64,000 nt of DNA from Megaleporinus macrocephalus (Eukaryota > Chordata > Actinopteri > Characiformes > Anostomidae): contig CM038717.1 of the NCBI GenBank assembly GCA_021613375.1, positions 42,490,531 through 42,554,530 on the forward strand. Reading direction: 5' to 3'. The translations under genes were made by a program, and so were the position numbers. This document shows, piece after piece, positions 36,801 through 49,100 of this stretch. The stretch's first letter is position 1, and each line of letters starts with the position of its first letter. The notes beneath the pieces are model-generated. The model was not told the origin of the DNA and ran no database searches. It saw only the letters and a program-made list of their open reading frames with translations.

Positions 36801-39705
36801 CTTTCAACGTCCAGTTAAATGACCAGGCGCACTAGTCTACTCGCACTAGACTCCTCTAACAACCACCTGGAAGACCAGGTAGACCACCAAAACTGTTCCC
36901 ACATCAGATAAACAGCACTTTGATCTAATTAAGAGAGAGAACATCAAACTGCTTCAGATCACCCTCAACTGCAGTTCTAAAGCTTTTGCCATCCAGACTT
37001 CAAACAGAGATTCTCTTAGTTTCAACTTTAAATGTGTCTAAACACTACGGCTCAAAAGTTTGGGATCACAGTGAGATGTTCTTGTTTTAATGGAGTATCT
37101 TCTTCCTTAACACAACAATGGACTGACGGGTCTCTAAAGAAAGTTGTTTCTTTCTGGTCATTGTGAGTCGGTCAGCAAGACATCAACTGCTGATCTTCAG
37201 ATACTAAACTAACCTAGAATGTTGTTCCCTTTTATACTCACTTATTAGTAGAATGTTTTTCAGCTGTGATCACAATTGAGCAAGAGTGTCCTAACAACCA
37301 ATTAGTCCAATAACATCCTTAACTTGGATTGGTGGTCGTACCAGGAGATTTAGACAGAGGACTGAGAATTACTGATAATAGACTATATGCAAAATAAGCC
37401 TCTATACAAACATTTTTATTCTTTAAAAATCATCTGATTCTCTTACATTAATTGTGAAATGAACAATATTGTTTGTGAATTGCATAAAAATTGCATGAAG
37501 TTAAATTCTAAAGTGATCCTAAACTTTTGAGTTGTAGTGTATAAATATAAACGCTGTAACTTCATGTTTTCAAACTCCTGTAAAGCTGTTTTGTGACAAC
37601 ACAACAAAAAGAGCGCTACACAAATAAACTTGACTCAACACGGTGTCTGATAGGAACAGTGGACTGACCACCCCAGAGTCCAGTACCTCAACACCACTAA
37701 AAGTGTTTGTGGTCATTTGGATGGTGAGAAGCAGAAGTTTGGATTATACTTGGTTGATGAGGTCACTGTAGTACATGTAGATCTTGTAGGTAATAAGTAT
37801 TTGGACTGTAATAAAAAGATGAATGGTGGTCTCCGACGTTTGTACAGTCTTTAGTGGCAGCACTGCAAATATCAAATACAATTAAACAAAGGGTGTGTCT
37901 CAAACCCTAGTGAGTGTGTAAGTAGGCTGTCTAGGTAGTGAGTGTGTAAGTAGGCTGTCTAGGTAGTGAGTGTGTAAGTAGGCTGTCTAGGTAGTGAGTG
38001 TGTAAGTATCAGTGTTCTCTCCTCATAAAACAGATTACTGAGACGCTCTAGTTAGAGAGAGACTGCGTCACGGCTTGTTCCCGCCACTGCAGCACGCCAC
38101 CGGTGGGTTAGCTGGTTGCTAAACTACCAGCCGGTATCCAAAACAATAGCCCGAGGCTTAAAAATCTGCTAGCATAAATGCTAATGTCTGGAGTATAAAG
38201 TGTAAATGGTGAAGGACTCGTTACAGAGTTGATAAAATACTGTTTTGTGATTATATGACCAGAAACACATTAAAACTCCAGAGAGAATCAAAATAACTCA
38301 CATTTTAAAACCACTTCACTGCTCGTAGATTAGCCTGTGTTGCATCATGGGATTGTCTTAGTGGCTGAGGAAGAGTTCGATGCTTCTTAAAATCAGGTCT
38401 AAATAAGGTTCCTCAGTAGAAGCATGTTTAAGGTATGTAAGAATTGGGAGAGTCTACATGTTAGGCAGCATTTTACATCATAGTATGCGCTCCTATGTAG
38501 GAGCTCAGTAGGATTTGAGACAGACCCCGTATACTGATCTGTACACAAAGAACCCTAAACACTGACTGATAACCTGCCAGTGAAGCTCAGACCTGCTGGC
38601 TGTGTTGCTCTCTGGATCCACAAATCACATCACATCACTACCAACCACGATGGTGATCATTAGCATGCAGAGTGTTAACAGTGTTAGTGCATGCGTGATA
38701 ACAGGGCACAGCAGGACGTGCACGTCTTCAGCACGGCTCACTTTTCAGCCAATCGCATTTTGAAGAGTTGTGCTGGAGGCGTGGCCGGAAGCTTGCGAAG
38801 CAGAGTGCGTGTGTTTGTGTGAGACTCTACTCATTTCAGTAACAGCGTTAACAAGCCCTCGTCCCCTCCGAGACTCCCCGGCGCCCCCCAGAGGGCCTTT
38901 CAATTACTTTAACAGCACAAAGAAATTTGGTAGATAAGCCTGGAGGCACGAGGGACCGAGTTCTGTCCACTTTAGCAGCAGAATCACTGCAATCTTTACA
39001 AACATGATGATAAAGCTGGCCAATGCGGTTTATAAGCCATAGGAGTGCACTTAAACTTAAAACGCTTAAAGGGAAAGTCCACCAATTTTTCAAAAGTTCA
39101 GCATAATTCAGTGTGTGAGGTGTAAACAGAGAGATTCAGGGTGGGTTTCGGTGTAAAATGGTTCAGATGTTTACTGTGGTGGTGATAGTAACCAGGTTTT
39201 TTGGGGACTATTTTAACCTCACAGCGTCCTGCATGTATCCCTCCACCATGAATAGAGTTTAAGACTGAGATCTTCTCTAAACTATCATAAACAGCGTCTC
39301 AGAATCAGACAGTGTATTTATAACATCTACTGTAATAACTTTCTGTGAGGAGCTTTTAGAGGTGGACGTCTGGTTCCATTCACCACCACTGTGAACAGTC
39401 CTGACTCATTAAGTTTGTCTAGGTACGGAGAGCTTTAACATTAACCACTCGGAGTGACTCTTTTTACATCTAAACCGATTAAAAATGCTGAATCTTAGAA
39501 GAATCCCCTTTCATACAATATTATATACATTAATATAATAACCGTATTATATACAGTTATTAATACACAATAATAACTACATTAATAAAACAACCTCACT
39601 GTGAAGCACTTCTTTTGCTGCAAGTGGACACTATGGTGAGACTAAGCTGTGAGGAGGGGTGAGCTAAAGTGAAGGAGGGCATGTTAAAAACAGAACTGGA
39701 ACAGA

Positions 39706-39753
<48 letters not shown>

Positions 39754-42700
39754 ACGTTCGCATGTGACTGAAGGTACCTGGTTTAAATGCTGACTCACTT
39801 CTCTTGATAAAGAACTCATTGAGCTAGAACGTGAGAGCTAGAACAGCAGATCAACAACAAAAACAAACAAACAAAAAACACCACAAATCAAAATTAATCG
39901 CATGCAGATTCATCCAACCTGTCAATCACGACAAACCCATCACATCAGAATCATCTCCTTCACAAACTCTAATCAGAGTCATGCAATGCTTTAGTCGCTC
40001 AGTCAGTCAGTCAGTCACTCAGTCAGTCAGTCGCTCAGTCAGTCGCTCAGTCACTCAGTCAGTCACTCAGTCAGGCAGTCTCTTAGTCAGTCAGTCGCTC
40101 AGTCAGTCAGTCAGTCAGTCAGTCGCTCAGTCAGTCAGTCAGTCGCTCAGTCACTCAGTCAGTCGCTCAGTCACTCAGTCAGGCAGTCTCTTAGTCAGTC
40201 AGTCTCTTAGTCAGTCAGTCGCTCAGTCAGTCAGTCAGTCGCTCACGCAGTCGCTCACAGTTACTCAGGCAGTCAGTCGCTCACGCAGTCACTCAGTCAG
40301 TCGCTCACGCAGTCACTCAGTCAGTCGCTTACGCAGTCAGTCAGTCGCTCAGTCAGTCAGTCAGTCAGTCGCTCACGCAGTCACTCAGTCAGTCTGTCAG
40401 TCTGTCGCTCACGCAGTCACTCAGTCAGTCTGTCGCTCACGCAGTCACTCAGTCAGTCGCTCACGCAGTCACTCAGTCAGTCGCTTACGCAGTCAGTCAG
40501 TCGCTCAGTCAGTCAGTCAGTCAGTCGCTCACGCAGTCACTCAGTCAGTCTGTCAGTCTGTCGCTCACGCAGTCACTCAGTCAGTCTGTCGCTCACGCAG
40601 TCACTCAGTCGCTCACGCAGTCACTCAGTCGCTCACGCAGTCAGTCAGTCAGTCAGTCAGTCAGTCAGTCACTCAGTCGCTCAGTCGCTCAGTCGCTCAG
40701 TCAGTCAGTCGCTCAGTCAGTCAGTCAGTCGCTCAGTCAGTCGCTCAGTCAGTCACTCAGCCAGTCGCTCAGTCAGTCGCTCAATCAGTCAGTCTCTTAG
40801 TTATTCAGTCAGTCAGTCAGTCGCTCAGTCAGTCAGTCAGTCGCTCAGTCAGTCAGTCGCTCACGCAGTCGCTCACAGTCACTCAGCCAGTCAGTCGCTC
40901 AGTCAGTCACTCACGCAGTCAGTCAGTCTGTCTGTCAGTCAGTCGATCAACTCAGTCAGTCAGTCGCTCAGTCAGTCAGTCAGTCGCTCAGTCAGTCATT
41001 CAGTCGCTCAGTTAGTCAGTCAGTCACTCAGCCAGTCAGTCAGCCAGTCAGTCAGTCAGTCACTCAGTCAGTCAGCTTTTAAAAGAACAAGTCATCTGTT
41101 TGGCCAAAACCGTTCGGGAGTCTGCGCCGGTTCAGCTGCTGTTACGTTGTAACGCCCGAGTGCAGCTAATGGTGATATTTGAGTAGATACTAGTGATACG
41201 GTATGTGTAGCAGATAACCTCTGTTCAAACTCTTACTGATCACAGTCCTCCAGGTATTCCACACAGTTCAGCTCCTGCAGCTCGTTGTTCAGCGCTAGAG
41301 TGTTAAGAGTGTGTGTTAGTGTGCTCTCCGCAGGTGCAGTGTGTCTGTGGGCGTGTGCTCGTGAGGAAGAGGACAGAGCACGGCAGGACGACCTTGCTTT
41401 AAAGAAGTCTGTAAGAGGGTAAAGGGTGACCGTACCTCTCCTGACTGAGTGCCCTCTGGACCCGGAGGCAGAAGCGTCGGATTAAACATCTGAAGAGAAG
41501 AACAAGGAATGAGCGCATGCACACAAACACAACCAATCACTACACAATCACTACAGCCTAATCACAACCACTACAGCCTAATCACAACCACTACAGCCTA
41601 ATCACAACCACTACAGCCTAATCACAACCACTACAGCCTTATCACAACCACTACAGCCTTATCACAACCACTACAGCCTTATCACAACCACTACAGCCTA
41701 ATCACAATCACTACAGCCTTATCACAACCACTACAGCCTAATCACAATCACTACAGCCTGATCACAATCACTAGAGCCTGATCACAATCACTAGAGCCTG
41801 ATCACAATCACTAGAGCCTGATCACAATCACTAGAGCCTAATCACAACCACTACAGCATAATCACAACCACTACAGCCTGATCACAATCACTACAGCCTA
41901 ATCACAACCACTACAGCCTAATCACAACCACTACAGCATAATCACAACCACTACAGCCTAATCACAACCACTACAGCCTAATCACAACCACTACAGCATA
42001 ATCACAATCACTACAGCCTGATCACAATCACTACAGCCTAATCACAATCACTACAGCCTAATCACAACCACTACAGCCTAATCACAACCACTACAGCATA
42101 ATCACAACCACTACAGCCTAATCACAATCACTACAGCCTAATCACAACCACTACAGCCTAATCACAATCACTACAGCCTAATCACAATCACTACAGCCTA
42201 ATCACAATCACTACAGCCTGATCACAATCACTACAGCCTAATCACAACCACTACAGCCTAATCACAATCACTAGAGCCTGATCACATCCACTACAGCCTA
42301 ATCACAACCACTACAGCCTAATCACAACCACTACAGCCTAATCACAACCACTACAGCCTAATCACAACCACTACAGCCTAATCACAACCACTACAGCCTA
42401 ATCACAACCACTACAGCCTAATCACAATCACTAGAGCCTGATCACAACCACTACAGCCTAATCACAACCACTACAGCCTAATCACAACCACTACAGCCTA
42501 ATCACAACCACTACAGCCTAATCACAACCACTACAGCCTAATCACAACCACTACAGCCTAATCACAACCACTACAGCCTTATCACAACCACTACAGCCTT
42601 ATCACAACCACTACAGCCTTATCACAACCACTACAGCCTAATCACAACCACTACAGCCTAATCACAACCACTACAGCCTAATCACAACCACTACAGCCTA

Positions 42701-45700
42701 ATCACAACCACTACAGCCTAATCACAACCACTACAGCCTTATCACAACCACTACAGCCTTATCACAACCACTACAGCCTAATCACAATCACTAGAGCCTG
42801 ATCACAATCACTAGAGCCTGATCACAATCACTAGAGCCTGATCACAATCACTACAGCATAATCACAACCACTACAGCCTGATCACAATCACTACAGCCTA
42901 ATCACAACCACTACAGCCTAATCACAACCACTACAGCATAATCACAACCACTACAGCCTAATCACAACCACTACAGCCTAATCACAACCACTACAGCATA
43001 ATCACAATCACTACAGCCTGATCACAATCACTACAGCCTAATCACAATCACTACAGCCTAATCACAACCACTACAGCCTAATCACAACCACTACAGCATA
43101 ATCACAACCACTACAGCCTAATCACAATCACTACAGCCTAATCACAACCACTACAGCCTAATCACAATCACTACAGCCTAATCACAATCACTACAGCCTA
43201 ATCACAATCACTACAGCCTGATCACAATCACTACAGCCTAATCACAACCACTACAGCCTAATCACAATCACTAGAGCCTGATCACAACCACTAGAGCCTA
43301 ATCACAACCACTACAGCCTAATCACAACCACTACAGCCTAATCACAACCACTACAGCCTAATCACAATCACTACAGCCTAATCACAACCACTACAGCCTA
43401 ATCACAACCACTACAGCCTAATCACAACCACTACAGCCTGATCACAATCACTAGAGCCTGATCACAACCACTAGAGCCTGATCACAACCACTACAGCCTA
43501 ATCACAACCACTACAGCCTAATCACAACCACTACAGCCTGATCACAATCACTACAGCCTAATCACAACCACTACAGCCTAATCACAACCACTACAGCCTA
43601 ATCACAACCACTACAGCCTAATCACAACCACTACAGCCTAATCACAACCACTACAGCCTGATCACAATCACTACAGCCTGATCACAATCACTACAGCCTA
43701 ATCACAACCACTACAGCCTAATCACAACCACTACAGCCTAATCACAACCACTACAGCCTAATCACAACCACTACAGCCTGATCACAATCACTACAGCCTG
43801 ATCACAATCACTACAGCCTGATCACAACCACTACAGCCTAATCACAACCACTACAGCCTAATCACAACCACTACAGCCTTATCACAATCACTACAGCATA
43901 ATCACAACCACTACAGCCTAATCACAATCACTACAGCCTAATCACAATCACTACAGCCTAATCACAACCACTACAGCCTAATCACAATCACTACAGCCTA
44001 ATCACAATCACTACAGCCTAATCACAACCACTACAGCATAATCACAACCACTACAGCATAATCACAACCACTACAGCCTAATCACAATCACTACAGCCTA
44101 ATCACAACCACTACAGCCTAATCACAATCACTACAGGCTAATCACAATCACTACAGCCTGATCACAATCACTACAGCCTAATCACAACCACTACAGCCTA
44201 ATCACAACCACTACAGCCTAATCACAACCACTACAGCCTAATCACAATCACTACAGCCTGATCACAATCACTACAGCCTAATCACAACCACTAAAGCCTT
44301 ATCACAATCACTACAGCCTTATCACAATCACTACAGCCTAATCACAATCACTACAGCCTAATCACAATCACTACAGCCTTATCACAATCACTACAGCCTT
44401 ATCACAACCACTACAGCCTTATCACAACCACTACAGCCTTATCACAATCACTACAGTCTAATCACAATCACTACAGCCTTATCACAATCACTACAGCCTT
44501 ATCACAATCACTACAGCCTTATCACAATCACTACAGCCTTATCACAATCACTACAGCCTAATCACAACCACTACAGCCTAATCAAAATCACTACAGCCTT
44601 ATCACAACCACTACAGCCTAATCACAATCACTAGAGCCTGATCACAACCACTACAGCCTTATCACAATCACTACAGCCTTATCACAATCACTACAGTCTA
44701 ATCACAATCACTACAGCCTAATCACAACCACTACAGCCTTATCACAACCACTACAGCCTTATCACAATCACTACAGCCTAATCACAATTACTAGTGACAC
44801 CAGTGTCTGTCACCACAAATATAACTAAGTACGAGTACAGCCACTGTCTCCTAGTGTTTGTATTCACTAGTGTGTATGTATGTGGCTGTTTCACTGCCCC
44901 CTAGTGTTCTCGTGTGTGTGTGTGTGTGTGTGTGTTAGTTATTCGTGGCACAGGTTGGTGTGCAAAGTGGTTCTGAATCATAAAAAAATGTGATTAGTAA
45001 TTTAGTCGTATGAAAACCATGTGATCGTGAGAGCTCTACAGTCACCACCGTGCCGGAGTGTGTACCTGTGGAACAGTAGCGTTGGGCTGAGTGTGTTCTG
45101 TATTGGCTCCACTGCTGTCGGGAAGACTTCCCTCCATCGGCTGCTGGTCCTCCGGAGCTGAAGAGAAAACAGTGTTGGTGTTCCTCAGATCGATCATCTC
45201 TCTCTCACACACTCTCACACACCCTCACACACCCCCACACACCCCCACACACCCTCACACACTCTCACGCACCCTCACGCACCCTCACGCACTCTCACGC
45301 ACCCTCACGCACCCTCACGCACCCCCACGCACCCCCACACACCCCCACACACCCCCACACACCCTCACACACCCCCACACACCCCCACACACCCCCACAC
45401 ACCCCCACACACCCTCACACACTCTCACACACCCTCACACACCTTAACACACCCTCACACACCCTCACACACTCTCACACACTCTCACGCACTCTCACGC
45501 ACCCTCACGCACCCTCACGCACCCTCACGCACCCTCACGCACTCTCACACACCCCCACACACCCTCACACACCCTCACACACCCCCACACACCCTCACAC
45601 ACCCTCACACACCTTCACACACCTTCACACACCCTCACACACCCTCACACACCCTCACACACCCTCACACACCCTCACACACCCCCACACACCCTCACAC

Positions 45701-46157
45701 ACCCCCACACACCCTCACACACCCCCACACACCCCCACACACCCCCACACACCCCCACACACCCCCACACACCCTCACACACCCTCACACACCCTCACAC
45801 ACACTCACACACCCCCACACACCCCCACACACCCTCACACACCCCCACACACTCTCACACACACTCACACACACTCACACACACTCACACACACTCACAC
45901 ACACTCACACACACTGGCTGCTTTCCTGTACAATGCAATTCAACACTCTCTCACTCTCTCACACACCCTCACACACCCTCACACCCCCACACACCCCCAC
46001 ACACCCCCACACACCCTCACACACCCTCACACACCCTCACACACCCTCACACACCCTCACACACTCTCACACACTCTCACACACTCTCACACACTCTCAC
46101 ACACTCTCACACACTGGCTGCTTTCCTGTACAATGCAATTCAACACTCTCACACACT

Positions 46158-46194
<37 letters not shown>

Positions 46195-49100
46195 ACACTC
46201 ACACACACTCACACACACTGGCTGCTTTCCTGTACAATGCAATTCAACACTCTCACACTCTCTCACACACCCTCACACACCCTCACACACCCTCACACAC
46301 ACTGGCTGCTTTCCTGTACAATGCAATTCAACACACCCTCACACACCCTCACACACTCTCACACACTCTCACACACTCTCACACACTCTCACACACTCTC
46401 ACACACTCTCACACACTCTCACACACACTCTCACACACTCTCACACACTCTCACACACTCTCACACACCCCCACACCCCCACACACCTTGTACTTTCTTG
46501 TACAATGCAATTCTTCTCACACTCTCACCCACTCTCACCCACTCTCACACACAGGCTGCTTTCCTGTACAATGCAATTCAACACTCTCTCACACTCTCTC
46601 ACACTCTCTCACACGTACGTAGAGGCTGCTTTTTTGTACAATGCAATTCAACACTCTCTCTCACACACTCTCTCTCACACACTCTCTCTCACACACTCTC
46701 TCTCACACACACTCTCTCTCACACACTCTCTCACACACTCTCTCTCACACTCTCTCTCACACTCTCTCTCACACTCTTACATAGAGGCTGCTTTTTTGTA
46801 CAATGAAATTCAACATAACCACACCAACACACTCCTACCTGCAGTGGGAACGAAGAGGTTGGCAGGCATGGCCATGGGTGCGAGGGGGGCGAACAGGTCG
46901 GCTGGAGGAGGAACCGCAGAAGCAGGTTTGGAATCTCCACGACCCGGATTAAACACATCCACGTACCGAGCCTTAGTACCTGAAACGCATGAAACAGAGA
47001 CTCCGTTATTCAGCGGAACGTTGAGGATGTTTTCCTGTAAGAATATTTCAGATCTCAGAGAGGTCAGATCTCAGAGAGGTCAGATCTCAGAGAGGTCAGA
47101 TCTCAGAGAGGTCAGATCTCAGAGAGCTCAGATCTCAGAGAGGTCAGATCTCAGAGAGCTCAGATCTCAGAGAGGTCAGATCTCAGAGAGCTCAGATCTC
47201 AGAGAGCTCAGATCTCAGAGAGCTCAGATCTCAGAGAGGTCAGATCTCAGAGAGGTCAGATCTCAGAGAGCTCAGATCTCAGAGAGGTCAGATCTCAGAG
47301 AGCTCAGATCTCAGAGAGGTCAGATCTCAGATAGGTCAGATCTCAGAGAGGTCAGATCTCAGAGAGCTCAGATCTCAGAGAGGACAACAATCTCTTCAGC
47401 CATAACCACACAACTGAATTAATCAACACAGACTGCTGCTGTTCTACAGCACCCCCTGCTGGAGGATCTTCGACCTGCTCAACACCACTGATGAGAGTTA
47501 CAAGCCAAGCAGGTCTACGGGTCACCAGCCCAATGACATTTATTACACGCTCAGGTTACCTGTACACAGGTAGGTGTGAAGGTAGTGTTACAGTTTACCT
47601 GTACACAGGTAGGTGAATGTGGTTTTACAGGTTACCTGTACACAGGTAGGTGAAAGTAGTGTTACAGGTTACCTGTACACAGGTAGGTGAATGTGGTGTT
47701 ACAGGTTACCTGTACACAGGTAGGTGAAAGTAGTGTTACAGGTTACCTGTACACAGGTAGGTGAATGTGGTGTTACAAGTTACCTGTACACAGGTAGGTG
47801 AAGGTAGTGTTACAGGTTACCTGTACACAGGTAGGTGAAGGTAGTGTTACAGGTTACCTGTACACAGGTAGATGAAGGTAGTGTTACAGGTTACCTGTAC
47901 ACAGGTAGGTGAAGGTAGTGTTACAGGTTACCTGTACACAGGTAGATGAAGGTAGTGTTACAGGTTACCTGTACACAGGTAGGTGAAGGTAGTGTTACAG
48001 GTTACCTGTACACAGGTAGGTGAAGGTAGTGTTACAGGTTACCTGTACACAAGTAAGGGCAACACGGATCTTTTTACGGTGATAGAAAATGTGGTTGCAG
48101 ACAGAACAGTTTGAGGCGACTTGCCTGCTTTCCTTGAGAACATATTAACAGGCGGTCCTCCCCCCGGTGCGCTTGGTGGTCCTCCCATTCCAGGCCCTGC
48201 TCCCGGACCACCCATTGGAGCTTTAGGAAACATTGAGGGAGGAGGGGGCGGTGGCTTATGCTGAAAGAAACACGCACACATAAAATAAAACAAACAAATA
48301 CACACAAATACATAAGAGTGCAGTCAAAGTAGCACATCCACATACACCGAGTACACTCACCTCCTCCTCGGGCTCATCCAGATTCACCCATCTCTGCTTC
48401 TTCTCATCCCAAACAATCTGCAAAATAATCATTAAACATAATAATAATATTATTATCACACTGCTATTCATATATCATCACACAGTCAGTCATACTGAGG
48501 GGCAGTCGTAGCCTGGAGATCAGGGAATGCTGGTGGTCCGGTAGGTCACTGGTACAATTCCCTAAACCAACAGAACACGACTGAAGAGCCCAGAAAGAAA
48601 GACAATCCTTGGCATGGTGTTTACAGTGGTGGAGATGGTGTTTACAGTGGTGGAGATGGTGTTTACAGTGGTGGTGAGGGTGTTTACAGTGGTGGAGATG
48701 GTGTTTACAGTGGTGGTGATGGTGTTTACAGTGGTGGAGATGGTGTTTACAGTGGTGGTGAGGGTGTTTACAGTGGTGGAGATGGTGTTTACAGTGGTGG
48801 AGATGGTGTTTACAGTGGTGGAGATGGTGTTTACAGTGGTGGTGATGATGATGTTTACAGTGGTGGTGATGGTGTTTACAGCGGTGGAGGTGATGGTGTT
48901 TACAGTGGTGGTTGTGATGGTGTTTGCAGGGGTGGTGATGGTGTTTTATAGGGGTGGGGGTCATGGTGTTTACAGCGGTGGGGGTCATGATGATGATGGT
49001 GTTTACAGCGGCAGGGGTGATGGTGTTTACAGCGGTGGTGGTGATGGTGTTTACAGCAGTGGGGGTGATGGTGTTTACAGTGGCGGGGGTGATGGTGTTT

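Noticed and set aside
38848..39093. 81-codon minus ORF with a hydrophobic segment in a sec16a intron
   Set aside because: No splice context in phase with sec16a, and it overlaps the dispersed element starting at 39066.
39831..41015. 394-codon Ser/Gln/Val/Arg ORF
   Set aside because: Pure read-through of a (TCAG)n microsatellite in a sec16a intron on the strand opposite to the gene.
45091..47422. His/Thr/Ser-rich ORFs of 118-429 codons
   Set aside because: Artefacts of CACACWCYCT and 16-bp repeats on the strand opposite to sec16a.
47550..48058. Zelda/TAGteam-like CAGGTAG motifs in the 37-bp array
   Set aside because: That motif's meaning is established in Drosophila, not in vertebrates; the donor-like reading is more relevant here.
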